NCBI RefSeq assembly: GCF_000375405.1
Contig: NZ_AQWS01000005.1
Location: forward strand, 1 to 64,000
From: Bacteroides propionicifaciens DSM 19291 = JCM 14649
GTDB taxonomy: Bacteria > Bacteroidota > Bacteroidia > Bacteroidales > Bacteroidaceae
DNA: 64,000 nucleotides
Direction of reading: 5' to 3'
Under the pieces are notes generated by a model. That model searched no databases and was not told where the DNA came from. It was given only the letters and a program-made list of their open reading frames with translations. Shown in pieces: positions 36,124 through 45,232 of this stretch. Within the stretch, counting starts at the first letter, position 1, and every line of letters starts with the position of its first letter. The position numbers were made by a program, and so were the translations under genes.

Positions 36124-38313
36124 TTATCTTGCAAAAAGTAATTCTCTATACTTAGGTAATGGCCAAATTTCATCATCAACCTCCATTTCTAGATGATCAA
36201 TATGGTATCTAATTTCGTCTAGATGAGGATAAACAGTTCTCTCATATGCTTCGGCCTTTTCGGTATAGCAGTCCATTTTGTTTGCCACCTTGCGACACTC
36301 AATCATCTCTTTAACTAGTTTTTTTATGCTTGTTACACGATATGATATTTCTCGCACAAGCTCTAGACGGTCTGCACTAAGAACTTTAAATTCTTCATCA
36401 TCAAAGATTGTTTTTAGTCCTACTAAATTTCTTAAGAGTCTGTTTTGATAGCTAACCGCAATAGGTACGATATGATTGATGGCTAAATCTCCCAAAACTC
36501 TACTTTCGATCTGAATCTTTTTAGTGTATTTCTCAAGTTCTACCTCTAGGCGGCTATTGAGTTCACTTTCAGTGAATATACGTTCTGAAGTAAACATTTT
36601 CTTCGTTGACTCACTAACATAGTAGGTCAGTGCTTCGGTCACGGGATTAATATTACTTAAACCTCTTCGTTGTGCTTCTTCTTTCCATGCTTCAGAATAT
36701 CCATCTCCTTCAAATAAAATGGTCTGTGATTCAAGAATTTCTTTCTTGAGTAGCTTAAAGAGTGCTTCATCTCTGCTTATTCCTTTGGCTATAAGGTTTT
36801 CAAGCTCTTCTCGAAATTGATTTAGCTGATAGGCCATAGCTCCATTGATAACAATCATTGAGGCAGCACAATTGGTTGACGAACCAGCAGCTCGGAATTC
36901 AAATCGGTTACCTGTAAACGCAAAAGGAGAAGTTCTATTTCTGTCAGTCGAGTCAAGTAAGATTTCAGGAATTCTTCCTACACCAAGTTTGAGTGTGGTC
37001 TTTTCCTCTGGAGTCATCTTGTTATCGCCCACTTGCTCTACTATTGAGTCGAGAGTTTCGGTGAGTTCTCTGCCTAAGAATATCGATAAAATAGCTGGTG
37101 GTGCTTCGTTGGCACCCAAACGATGTGTATTCCCAGCACTTACTATGGAAGCTCTTAGTAGGTCTTGGTTCTTGTAAACCATCTTAATCGCATTCACAAG
37201 GAAAGTTAGAAAAAGTAAGTTTCCTTTGGGGTTTTTACCAGGAGCAAATAAGTTGATTCCTGTGTCTGTAGATAATGACCAGTTGTTATGTTTACCCGAT
37301 CCGTTAATTCCTTTATAAGGTTTTTCGTGAAACAGTACTGCAAAGCTATGCTTTTGAGCTACTCGTTTCATAAGATCCATAACTTGCTGGTTATGATCGT
37401 TGGCTAGGTTAGCATTTTCAAATATGGGTGCTACCTCAAACTGGTTGGGTGCTACTTCGTTATGTCTGGTTTTAATAGGGATACCTAGTTTATGACACTC
37501 AATCTCAATCTCTTTTAAAAATGAGGTCACCCTTGGTGGAATAGATCCAAAATAATGGTCGTCGAGTTGTTGATCTTTGGCCGACGAGTGCCCCATAAGG
37601 GTTCTACCCGTAAGGTATAGATCTGGTCGAGCATTGTAAAGAGCAATATCAACTAAGAAAAACTCTTGTTCCCAGCCTAAATTAGCATAAACTTTAGATA
37701 TGTTTCTATCAAATAGTTTGCAAAGTTTTGTTGCTGCTTTGTCGACAGCTGCTACAGCTTTTAGGAGTGGTGTCTTGTAGTCGAGTGCTTCTCCTGTATA
37801 TGAGATAAATATTGTTGGTATACATAATGTTGAATCAACAACAAATGCAGGAGAGCTAGTATCCCATGCTGTATAGCCACGTGCTTCAAAAGTATTACGT
37901 ATGCCTCCATTAGGAAAAGATGAAGCATCGGGTTCTTGTTGGACTAACACCTTACCCGAGAACTGTTCTATTGCATCAAAATCTTCATTTAACTCAATAA
38001 AACCGTCATGCTTTTCGGCAGTACCATCAGTTAGGGGTTGGAACCAGTGTGTGTAATGAGTTACTTCTAATGTTTTAGCCCAGCTTTTCATGCCATTTGC
38101 AATTAAGTCAGCTAACTCTCTAGAAATTGGAGTGCCTTTGTCTAAAGCCTTTGTATATTCATCGAAAGCTTCTCGAGGAAGATACTCTTGCATTTTTTTT
38201 TGGTGGAACACGTGACTAGCATAGTAGTCTGAGAGTTTATTCGAAGGTCTATCGACTTTGAGTGGAACTCTATTATTGAGCTCTTTTAGGGCGAAAAAAC
38301 GTAATTTAGACAT
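36124..38313 (-). CDS. glnN: Glutamine synthetase type III
   Basis: The 729-residue cytosolic enzyme makes glutamine from glutamate, ammonia and ATP. It is the large GSIII form found in Bacteroidota and cyanobacteria, recognised by the N-terminal FALKELNNRVPLKV region, NEVAPNQFEVAPIFENANLA and the active-site GINGSGKHNNWSLST. It lacks the adenylylation site of GSI. A -7 element TATTTTTG lies 30 bases upstream. The nearby Crp/Fnr gene is a possible regulator, but nothing in the sequence proves it. Confidence 0.97.
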   Translation of the reverse strand: MSKLRFFALKELNNRVPLKVDRPSNKLSDYYASHVFHQKKMQEYLPREAFDEYTKALDKGTPISRELADLIANGMKSWAKTLEVTHYTHWFQPLTDGTAEKHDGFIELNEDFDAIEQFSGKVLVQQEPDASSFPNGGIRNTFEARGYTAWDTSSPAFVVDSTLCIPTIFISYTGEALDYKTPLLKAVAAVDKAATKLCKLFDRNISKVYANLGWEQEFFLVDIALYNARPDLYLTGRTLMGHSSAKDQQLDDHYFGSIPPRVTSFLKEIEIECHKLGIPIKTRHNEVAPNQFEVAPIFENANLANDHNQQVMDLMKRVAQKHSFAVLFHEKPYKGINGSGKHNNWSLSTDTGINLFAPGKNPKGNLLFLTFLVNAIKMVYKNQDLLRASIVSAGNTHRLGANEAPPAILSIFLGRELTETLDSIVEQVGDNKMTPEEKTTLKLGVGRIPEILLDSTDRNRTSPFAFTGNRFEFRAAGSSTNCAASMIVINGAMAYQLNQFREELENLIAKGISRDEALFKLLKKEILESQTILFEGDGYSEAWKEEAQRRGLSNINPVTEALTYYVSESTKKMFTSERIFTESELNSRLEVELEKYTKKIQIESRVLGDLAINHIVPIAVSYQNRLLRNLVGLKTIFDDEEFKVLSADRLELVREISYRVTSIKKLVKEMIECRKVANKMDCYTEKAEAYERTVYPHLDEIRYHIDHLEMEVDDEIWPLPKYRELLFAR

Positions 38314-38343
38314 TTTAGTACTATTTTATAGGGGGGTTGCTGA

Positions 38344-38351
38344 CAAAAATA
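38344..38351 (-). promoter_or_regulatory. -7 promoter element of glnN
   Basis: TATTTTTG on the minus strand fits TAnnTTTG, 30 bases before the start codon. Confidence 0.5.
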
Positions 38352-38483
38352 GTGTATTTGAACTTAATATCATTTAAATTAGAGGGGGTATTTTGTTTGC
38401 CTTGCAAAAATAATTTCATTTGGCTCGAATAGAGTTTTATCATAATAATGATAAAAAAAGGAAGAAAACTTTCATTAATAAGG

Positions 38484-38491
38484 TATATTTG
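38484..38491 (+). promoter_or_regulatory. -7 promoter element directly before the DUF5686-like gene
   Basis: TATATTTG fits TAnnTTTG and ends only seven bases before ATG 38499, so the predicted transcript would start at or next to the start codon. Confidence 0.45.
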
Positions 38492-38498
38492 TTAGTGT

Positions 38499-40700
38499 AT
38501 GATGAGATGGCTTAAATATCAGGTTCTGTTTTGTGTATTGCTTTTGCCCTTTACTATTCAAGCTCAATTGCAGCAATACTCTAGCTTGGAAACACCAAGT
38601 CTTGAGTCTTTCTGTGTTGATTCTATTATGAATAATGTATACTTCTATGCGCCTTATTATAAAACTGCTATAGCTGAGTATGATGCCGATTTATATGTGA
38701 AAACAAATATTGATATTCAGCGAAAGAACTTTTTGATGCGATATATTCCTCAAATGTTTCGTCCACAAAAAGGCGTTGATAAATATGTTCTAGAAACTTA
38801 TAGTGATGTGCATTATACTGCTCCCGATATTTATGACCAGAGAGTTAAAGCTATAACAGGTACTACTCCGAGGCTTAAAGGAAGCAATCCAAGTGTGCTG
38901 AGGTATTTTACAATTAATATTTATTCCACTAGTTTTCTTAACACTAAGTTAATTTCACCCATTCAAAAAGAGTTCGCCAAATATTATCGCTATAAAATTG
39001 AACAGGTTTACCTAGATGCTAACAATAAGTTGGAGTTTAAAATAAGCTTTGTACCCAAAAGCCAAAGTTATCAGTTGATTGAAGGATATTTTATAGTAAG
39101 CGATGATGTATGGAGTATTCGTGAAGTTAGTTTCTATGGTCGCTCCGAATACTTGAGTGTGCAATGTTACATTCGTTTGGGAGAAGTTGGAACCTCTACA
39201 GAATTTCTACCCTTAAAGCATAATATAGATGTTACTTTTAGGTTTTTGTGGAACAAAATTAGAAATGTCTATCAAGGTGCCTTTAAATATGATAAGATAC
39301 AGCCTCAGTTGAGTGTTCAATTTCCAACAGACACGGTGGAGCGTAAGAGCAAGTACAATTTAACAGAGTCCTATTCTTTTCAGTTTCCCGATACGGTGAA
39401 AATAGAGCGAGAATATGATAATTTCTATAAATTCAGGTTGCTGCCTTTGCAGGCTGATGAGGCTCAACTTTACACCAATCTCAGAGCATCCAAAGATTCG
39501 ATCCAGATCTACAAAGATGTTACAAAGAAAAATAAATCAGCAATATTTTGGGGTGAAGTAGGGGATTTCCTAGTGAGCAACTACACACTTAATCTATATG
39601 AAGTTGGGAGTGTGAAGTTTTCACCAATACTAAATCCTTTTCTGTTGAGTTATAATGGGCGAGATGGAATTTCTTATAAATTGAAGATTAAATATAACCG
39701 ACTCTTTAAGAATGATAGGTTATTGCGGATTTATCCTACCCTTGGGTATAACTTCAAGTATAAAGAGTTCTATTGGAAGACCTTTGCGCATTTTAATTAT
39801 TGGCCACAAAAGCGTCTAGGTATAGAAATTAATACAGGTAATGGTAACCGAATTTATAGTAGTGAAGTGCTTGATGATCTTAAAGGGCAAACAGATACGA
39901 TTGATTTTAAAAAGCTTAATCTGAACTACTTTAAAAATCTTCACTTCGATGTTATGCATACTTGGGAAGTCGTAAATGGGCTTCATTTCGATATTGGCTT
40001 ATCTGCCTCTCGTAGGGTTAGTCCTAGGAACAATTTGCCCGACTCACTTAATCTTGATGGACGGTTTAATGGACGGTACGTTAGTGTGGCACCACGTGTT
40101 CGTACAACTTGGACTCCTGGTCAGTATTACTATATGAATGGGTATCGTAAGATTAATCTTTACTCTAAGTATCCCACTTTTATCATCGACTGGGAGCGTG
40201 GCATTAAAGGTTTTATGGGTGCAACAGGTTCTCACGAGCGGCTTGAAATGAATATTCAACATAAGCTTGCCCTAACGATGATGAAGAATTTATATTACCG
40301 TTTTGGCGGAGGAGTCTTTTCAAATCAAGACCAAATGTACTTTGTTGACTTTGTGTATTTTGCTAAAAACAACTTACCCGAAGGGTGGAATGATGATATT
40401 GGAGGAACGTTTCAGCTCTTAGGGCGAGAATGGTTTAATGCTTCGCAGTGGTATTTGAGAGCGAACTTTGTTTATGAATCACCTTTCATACTTCTGCCTC
40501 ATATAAAGAAGTACACGCGTTCAGTAATCAATGAGCGTCTTTATCTGAATCTTTTAGTAATGAACCAGATGCATCCTTATATGGAGGTAGGTTATGGTAT
40601 AGGTACTCATATCTTCGATTTTGGGGTTTTTGGTGCTTTGGCAAACTGGAATAATACAAAAATAGGGTGTAAGATAACCTTTGAGTTGTTTAATAGGTAA
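38499..40700 (+). CDS. DUF5686-like outer-membrane protein
   Basis: The 733-residue protein has a signal peptide (LFCVLLLPFTIQAQ), a mixed N-terminal region (YVKTNIDIQRKNFLMRYIP) and a C-terminal half of aromatic beta strands ending NTKIGCKITFELFNR, consistent with an outer-membrane barrel of the DUF5686 family. Many relatives carry an N-terminal carboxypeptidase-regulatory-like beta-sandwich; this one appears to lack it. Function is not known. Two adjacent ATG codons (38499, 38502) could serve as start. The gene is divergent from glnN. Confidence 0.75.
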   Translation: MMRWLKYQVLFCVLLLPFTIQAQLQQYSSLETPSLESFCVDSIMNNVYFYAPYYKTAIAEYDADLYVKTNIDIQRKNFLMRYIPQMFRPQKGVDKYVLETYSDVHYTAPDIYDQRVKAITGTTPRLKGSNPSVLRYFTINIYSTSFLNTKLISPIQKEFAKYYRYKIEQVYLDANNKLEFKISFVPKSQSYQLIEGYFIVSDDVWSIREVSFYGRSEYLSVQCYIRLGEVGTSTEFLPLKHNIDVTFRFLWNKIRNVYQGAFKYDKIQPQLSVQFPTDTVERKSKYNLTESYSFQFPDTVKIEREYDNFYKFRLLPLQADEAQLYTNLRASKDSIQIYKDVTKKNKSAIFWGEVGDFLVSNYTLNLYEVGSVKFSPILNPFLLSYNGRDGISYKLKIKYNRLFKNDRLLRIYPTLGYNFKYKEFYWKTFAHFNYWPQKRLGIEINTGNGNRIYSSEVLDDLKGQTDTIDFKKLNLNYFKNLHFDVMHTWEVVNGLHFDIGLSASRRVSPRNNLPDSLNLDGRFNGRYVSVAPRVRTTWTPGQYYYMNGYRKINLYSKYPTFIIDWERGIKGFMGATGSHERLEMNIQHKLALTMMKNLYYRFGGGVFSNQDQMYFVDFVYFAKNNLPEGWNDDIGGTFQLLGREWFNASQWYLRANFVYESPFILLPHIKKYTRSVINERLYLNLLVMNQMHPYMEVGYGIGTHIFDFGVFGALANWNNTKIGCKITFELFNR

Positions 40701-40771
40701 GCTGTATTTTTTATAGAATTGCTAATCAGTCTATAAACTACTTATTCTTCTAAAAATAAGGCGCTTGAATT

Positions 40772-40803
40772 TTTGGTGAATTCATTCAATAAGTGTATTT
40801 TTG
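40772..40803 (+). promoter_or_regulatory. Promoter of rpsA
   Basis: TTTG (40772-40775), 20 bases, then TATTTTTG (40796-40803): a full Bacteroidota promoter. The leader is about 55 bases and AT-rich with no Shine-Dalgarno sequence. Confidence 0.75.
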
Positions 40804-40864
40804 CACCCGATTCTAGAATAATATAATGTCTAATTCAATTAAAGTATTTAATAACAATTAATTA

Positions 40865-42676
40865 ATGGAAAATTTTAAAAACATTGCTCCTCTTGAAGAT
40901 TTCAACTGGGATGCATATGAAAGCGGAGAAATCTCTACAGGAGTTGACCACGATCAACTAGCAAAAGCTTATGATGAAACTTTAAACAAAGTAAGCGACC
41001 GTGAAGTGGTTGATGGCGTTGTAATCGCTATGAACAAACGTGAAGTTGTTGTGAATATTGGTTACAAATCTGACGGTATCATTCCTTTAAATGAATTCCG
41101 TTACAATCCTGATCTTAAAGTAGGTGATACTGTTGAGGTATATATCGAAAGCCAGGAAGATAGAAAAGGACAATTAATCCTTTCTCACAAAAAAGCTCGC
41201 GCAGCTCGCGCATGGGAGCATGTTAACGCTGCTCTTGAAAACGAAGAAATTATCAAAGGTTACATCAAATGTCGTACTAAAGGCGGTATGATTGTTGACG
41301 TATTTGGTATCGAAGCGTTCTTACCAGGTTCACAAATTGACGTACGTCCTATCCGTGACTACGATGTGTTCGTTGGTAAAACTATGGAATTCAAAGTGGT
41401 TAAAATCAACCAAGAATTCAAAAACGTTGTTGTTTCACACAAAGCTCTTATCGAAGCTGAACTTGAACAACAAAAGAAAGAAATTATCAGCAAACTTGAA
41501 AAAGGACAAGTACTTGAAGGTACTGTTAAGAACATCACATCATACGGTGTATTTATCGACCTTGGTGGCGTAGATGGTCTTATCCACATTACTGACCTTT
41601 CATGGGGCCGTGTAAGTGATCCTAAAGAAGTTGTTGAACTTGACCAAAAACTTAACGTTGTTATTCTTGATTTTGATGATCAGAAGAAACGTATTGCTTT
41701 GGGTCTAAAACAACTTACTCCTCATCCATGGGATTCTCTTGATGAGAACCTTAAAGTTGGTGATAAAGTAATGGGTAGAGTTGTTGTTATGGCTGACTAC
41801 GGTGCATTCGTTGAAATCGCTGCAGGTGTAGAAGGTCTTATCCACGTTTCAGAAATGTCATGGTCACAACACTTACGTTCAGCTCAAGACTTTATGAAAG
41901 TTGGTGACGAAGTTGAAGCTGTTATCTTGACACTTGATCGTGAAGAACGCAAAATGTCTCTAGGCATCAAACAACTTAAACAAGATCCATGGGAATCAAT
42001 CGAAGAAAGATACCCTGTTGGTTCTAACCACACTGCTAAAGTACGTAACTTTACAAACTTTGGTATCTTCGTTGAAATCGAAGAAGGTGTTGATGGTTTA
42101 GTACATATCTCAGACCTTTCTTGGACTAAGAAAATCAAACACCCATCTGAGTTTACTCAACTAGGTGCTGATCTTGATATCGTAGTTCTTGAAATCGACA
42201 AAGAAAACCGCCGTTTAAGCCTAGGTCACAAGCAACTTGAAGAAAATCCTTGGGATGTATTCGAAACAGTATTTACTGTAGGTTCAGTACACGAAGGTAC
42301 TATCATCGAAATGCTTGATAAAGGTGCAGTAATTGCTCTTCCTTACGGTGTTGAAGGTTTCGCAACTCCAAAACACTTAGTAAAAGAAGACGGTGCACAA
42401 GCTCAACTAGACGAAAAACTAGACTTCAAAGTTATTGAATTTAACAAAGAAGCTAAACGTATCATTCTTTCTCACAGCCGTATCTTCGAAGATGCTGCTA
42501 AGACAGAAGCTAGAGAAGCTAGAGAAGAAGTAAAAGCTAGCAACCAAGCTGCTGCTAAAAAAGCTCCTAAGAAAGAAGTTGCTGCTGCTCCATCTCAAAA
42601 CCAAGCTGCTTCAACTACACTAGGTGATTTTGATGCTCTTGCTGAATTGAAAGAAAAACTAGAAGGTAAAAACTAA
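40865..42676 (+). CDS. rpsA: 30S ribosomal protein S1
   Basis: The 603-residue protein helps the small subunit capture mRNA, which matters in a phylum that rarely uses Shine-Dalgarno pairing. Six S1-type OB-fold repeats are apparent, with repeated signatures such as GVFIDLGGVDGLIHITDLSW, GAFVEIAAGVEGLIHVSEMSW and GIFVEIEEGVDGLVHISDLSW, each followed by a WDSLDE/WESIEE-type linker. The C-terminal tail is Ala/Lys/Glu-rich and low in complexity. It is a single gene with a strong promoter and a palindromic terminator; codon use is visibly that of a highly expressed gene. Confidence 0.97.
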   Translation: MENFKNIAPLEDFNWDAYESGEISTGVDHDQLAKAYDETLNKVSDREVVDGVVIAMNKREVVVNIGYKSDGIIPLNEFRYNPDLKVGDTVEVYIESQEDRKGQLILSHKKARAARAWEHVNAALENEEIIKGYIKCRTKGGMIVDVFGIEAFLPGSQIDVRPIRDYDVFVGKTMEFKVVKINQEFKNVVVSHKALIEAELEQQKKEIISKLEKGQVLEGTVKNITSYGVFIDLGGVDGLIHITDLSWGRVSDPKEVVELDQKLNVVILDFDDQKKRIALGLKQLTPHPWDSLDENLKVGDKVMGRVVVMADYGAFVEIAAGVEGLIHVSEMSWSQHLRSAQDFMKVGDEVEAVILTLDREERKMSLGIKQLKQDPWESIEERYPVGSNHTAKVRNFTNFGIFVEIEEGVDGLVHISDLSWTKKIKHPSEFTQLGADLDIVVLEIDKENRRLSLGHKQLEENPWDVFETVFTVGSVHEGTIIEMLDKGAVIALPYGVEGFATPKHLVKEDGAQAQLDEKLDFKVIEFNKEAKRIILSHSRIFEDAAKTEAREAREEVKASNQAAAKKAPKKEVAAAPSQNQAASTTLGDFDALAELKEKLEGKN

Positions 42677-42712
42677 TCTTAAACTTAGTTTAGATTAATT
42701 CTCCAGTATATT

Positions 42713-42748
42713 GAATGGGGTGTTTACTTTAAAGTAAACACCCCATTC
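42713..42748 (+). terminator. Terminator of rpsA, 36-base perfect palindrome
   Basis: Positions 42713-42730 and 42731-42748 are exact complements, forming an 18-bp stem (real loop TTTAAA), followed by TTGTATT. Confidence 0.85.
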
Positions 42749-42772
42749 TTGTATTAGTACGTAGGAAGTTTT

Positions 42773-42780
42773 TATCTTTG
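42773..42780 (+). promoter_or_regulatory. -7 promoter element of rnz and the sigma-factor cassette
   Basis: TATCTTTG matches TAnnTTTG, 20 bases before the rnz ATG. It may serve rnz and the genes to 45160. Confidence 0.55.
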
Positions 42781-42800
42781 CTCAAAACCTTATTTGAATT

Positions 42801-43715
42801 ATGCCAAAGTTTGAAGTTACTATATTGGGTTGCGGTTCAGCACTTCCCACCACCAAGCATAACCAGACTTCTCAGGTCGTAAATTTTAGAGAGAAACTCT
42901 TTATGATCGACTGTGGTGAAGGTACGCAGTTGCAGTTTAGAAAAGCAAAGCTCAAGTTTACTCGACTTGGGCGTATTTTTATATCTCATTTACATGGTGA
43001 TCATTGCTTTGGCCTACTGGGCTTGATATCAACATTTGGCATGCTCGGACGAACTGCTGATCTGTATATCCACTGTCCTAAAGGCTTGGCTGCACTTCTC
43101 GAACCCTCCCTGAACTTCTTTTGTAATCAGAGTCCATTTAAGGTGATATTTGAGGAGTTTAACCCCAAAGTTTCTACTGTTCTCTATGAAGACCGTTCGC
43201 TAGTTGTAACTAGCATTCCGCTTAAGCATCGTATGCCCAGTTCTGGTTTTCGTTTTCAGGAGAAAGCAGGGCCTAACCATATAAATAAGGAACAGATAGA
43301 CTTTTATGAGGTTCCAAGCTTTGAATTGAACCGACTGAAGGCGGGTTTTGATTATGTTACTCCTCAGGGGCAGACCATATCAAACTCTGTTCTAACATTC
43401 CCTGCTGAGCCTGTACGCAGCTATGCTTATTGTTCAGATACTGCCTATTATGAACCAGTAATAGAGCATGTAAAGGGAGTCGATTTGCTTTTCCATGAAG
43501 CTACATTTGCGAGCACTGAAGCTCTTCGTGCTGCACAAACCCTGCACTCTACAGCCGAGCAAGCAGCCACTATTGCTAAACAGGCTGAAGTGAAGCGTCT
43601 GTTAATTGGACATTTTTCTGCACGTTATCCCAATGAGGAGCGATTAAGGCAGGAGGCCATGCAGGTCTTTCCGAATGTTGAAGTAGCAGATGAGATGTTG
43701 ACTTTTACGGTATGA
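42801..43715 (+). CDS. rnz: Ribonuclease Z
   Basis: The 304-residue zinc-dependent endonuclease trims 3' trailers from tRNA precursors. It has the metallo-beta-lactamase motif HLHGDH (H63-H68), an N-terminal GCGSALPTTKHNQTS, the substrate-binding insert region (FNPKVSTVLYEDR), the SDT metal site YCSDTAYYE and the FHEATF and GHFSARY segments, all typical of the RNase Z family. Length is standard for the short form. The sigma-factor gene begins 18 bases downstream. Confidence 0.95.
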   Translation: MPKFEVTILGCGSALPTTKHNQTSQVVNFREKLFMIDCGEGTQLQFRKAKLKFTRLGRIFISHLHGDHCFGLLGLISTFGMLGRTADLYIHCPKGLAALLEPSLNFFCNQSPFKVIFEEFNPKVSTVLYEDRSLVVTSIPLKHRMPSSGFRFQEKAGPNHINKEQIDFYEVPSFELNRLKAGFDYVTPQGQTISNSVLTFPAEPVRSYAYCSDTAYYEPVIEHVKGVDLLFHEATFASTEALRAAQTLHSTAEQAATIAKQAEVKRLLIGHFSARYPNEERLRQEAMQVFPNVEVADEMLTFTV

Positions 43716-43733
43716 TTTTAATTGAGGTATCGC

Positions 43734-44288
43734 ATGAAAACTAAAATAACAGATGAACAAATAGCTCTTTTGATTCAAGACGAACGAACCCTTGAATTAG
43801 GATTTAGATATTTAGTTGATACCTATAGTGAGCCGTTGTATCATCATATCAGACGAATAGTTTTAACACATGAGAATGCCAATGATGTACTTCAAAATAC
43901 ATTTATGAAGGCATGGTTGGGTTGCGAAAACTTTGAAGGAAGATCCAAAATATCTACTTGGCTCTATCGGATTGCAGTCAATGAAAGTCTGAGCTTTATA
44001 GAAAAGAATAAGAATCGTTTTGCTCTTGATATTGATAATCCCGAGCATGGACTTGAAGATATGCTAAAGAGTGATAGTTATTTCTGTGGTGATGAATTAG
44101 CCATTGAACTTCAAAAGGCTATTCAAGAACTACCAGAGAAACAACGCTTGGTGTTTCTTATGAAATATTATGATGATATGAAATATACTGAGATATCTAA
44201 GATACTTGGTACATCTGTTGGGGCTCTCAAAGCCTCTTATCATCATGCAACAAACAAGATTGAGGAATATTTTCGTAAACTCGATTAA
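43734..44288 (+). CDS. ECF-type RNA polymerase sigma factor
   Basis: The 184-residue protein has sigma region 2 (GFRYLVDTYSEPLYHHIRRI to TFMKAWLG and STWLYRIAVNESLSF) and region 4 (LPEKQRLVFLMKYYDDMKYTEISKILGTSVGALKASYHHA). There is no region 1.1 or 3, so it is an extracytoplasmic-function sigma factor. ATG 43734 is chosen over a TTG at 43722. It heads a three-gene cassette with a membrane protein and a Spy-like periplasmic protein, an arrangement typical of envelope-stress signalling. The signal and target genes are unknown. Confidence 0.93.
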   Translation: MKTKITDEQIALLIQDERTLELGFRYLVDTYSEPLYHHIRRIVLTHENANDVLQNTFMKAWLGCENFEGRSKISTWLYRIAVNESLSFIEKNKNRFALDIDNPEHGLEDMLKSDSYFCGDELAIELQKAIQELPEKQRLVFLMKYYDDMKYTEISKILGTSVGALKASYHHATNKIEEYFRKLD

Positions 44289-44320
44289 ACCTTTCACATT
44301 AATAGTCATCTAATAACTAG

Positions 44321-44328
44321 AAGGAGGT
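44321..44328 (+). promoter_or_regulatory. Strong Shine-Dalgarno sequence before the 44332 gene
   Basis: AAGGAGGT lies three bases from the ATG at 44332. Such a full anti-Shine-Dalgarno match is rare in this window, where most genes have AT-only leaders. Confidence 0.6.
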
Positions 44329-44331
44329 ATT

Positions 44332-44697
44332 ATGGATAATAAAAATTTAGATAAGATTAAAGGTGAGAATCCTTTTATTGTTCCTGAAGATTACTTCAGT
44401 ACGCTTACGGATCAGATAATGGAGGGGTTACCTACAAAGTCATCGGTTGAAGAATCTATTAAAAATCAACCTGTTAGTCTTTGGGATAAAGTTAAGCCTT
44501 TAGCTTATCTAGCTGCTATATTTATTGGTGCTGCTTTGATTGTTCGTGTGCTTATTAACACTAAAACAGAGGAGTATGATTACATCTCTCAAATCAATGT
44601 TGAAGAGGTTTCGGATGAATTTATAGACGAGACTATTGAAGGTGCTTTTCTTGATGATTATGATATGCACGTTTATTTAACCAGTTATACAGAATAG
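44332..44697 (+). CDS. Single-pass membrane protein, putative anti-sigma factor
   Basis: The 121-residue protein has an N-terminal cytosolic part with NPFIVPEDYFSTLTDQIM, a motif common in small Bacteroidota proteins that follow ECF sigma genes, one transmembrane helix (about 63-80, LAYLAAIFIGAALIVRVLI) and an acidic periplasmic tail. Position right after the sigma gene makes an anti-sigma role likely, but no zinc-binding anti-sigma motif is present. It has an unusually strong Shine-Dalgarno sequence. Confidence 0.75.
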   Translation: MDNKNLDKIKGENPFIVPEDYFSTLTDQIMEGLPTKSSVEESIKNQPVSLWDKVKPLAYLAAIFIGAALIVRVLINTKTEEYDYISQINVEEVSDEFIDETIEGAFLDDYDMHVYLTSYTE

Positions 44698-44701
44698 GTT
44701 T

Positions 44702-45160
44702 ATGAAAAGGATAATGTTCAGTTTTTTGTTTTGTCTGACACTAGTGCTCGGTGCTGAAGCTTCAACACATTTTTATCAGCACTTGACTCCTGTAGAGTTT
44801 CAGCAGAAGCAACGCGAATTTATTACAGCTGAGGTTAAGCTTACACCTCAGGAAGCAAATAGTTTCTTTACACTCTATAATGAGCTTCAAGAGGCAAAAC
44901 GTGTAAATAATCGAAAGATTATGGAGCTCATGAAGAAGTCGAATCAGGAACTATCTGATGAAGAGTACACCCAAACTCTCGATGAGATTTTTAAACTTAA
45001 GAAGAGTAATGCAGATTTAGACTTAGCGTATAACGAAAAATATAAGCAGGTTATACCAAGTAAAAAGATTTTTGAGATTATACGTGCGGAGTCTAAGTTC
45101 AGACGTCAAATTATCCGAGGGATGAATCACCAAAAACGAGGTAAGCGTTCTGGTAAGTAG
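44702..45160 (+). CDS. Spy/CpxP-like periplasmic protein
   Basis: The 152-residue protein has a signal peptide (MKRIMFSFLFCLTLVLGAEAS) and a mostly helical, highly charged mature part with VKLTPQEANSFFTLYNELQEA, like the LTxxQ motifs of Spy/CpxP-type periplasmic chaperones or metal-stress sensors. The tail is strongly basic (RRQIIRGMNHQKRGKRSGK). It begins four bases after the putative anti-sigma gene. A role in sensing or buffering envelope stress for the sigma factor is inferred. Confidence 0.7.
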   Translation: MKRIMFSFLFCLTLVLGAEASTHFYQHLTPVEFQQKQREFITAEVKLTPQEANSFFTLYNELQEAKRVNNRKIMELMKKSNQELSDEEYTQTLDEIFKLKKSNADLDLAYNEKYKQVIPSKKIFEIIRAESKFRRQIIRGMNHQKRGKRSGK

Positions 45161-45187
45161 ATTGATGGTTACCCCTAGTTTAGATAT

Positions 45188-45232
45188 AAAAAGTAGAGCA
45201 GCAGATCACTAAGATTCGCTGCTCTACTTTTT
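45188..45232. terminator. Bidirectional terminator between the Spy-like gene and fumC
   Basis: A 15-bp perfect stem (45188-45202 with 45218-45232) with a T-run lies directly against the fumC stop codon. Confidence 0.8.

Noticed and set aside
41359-41589. Near-identical repeated segments inside rpsA
   Set aside because: These are the repeated S1 OB-fold modules expected in ribosomal protein S1, not a mobile or tandem DNA repeat of interest.
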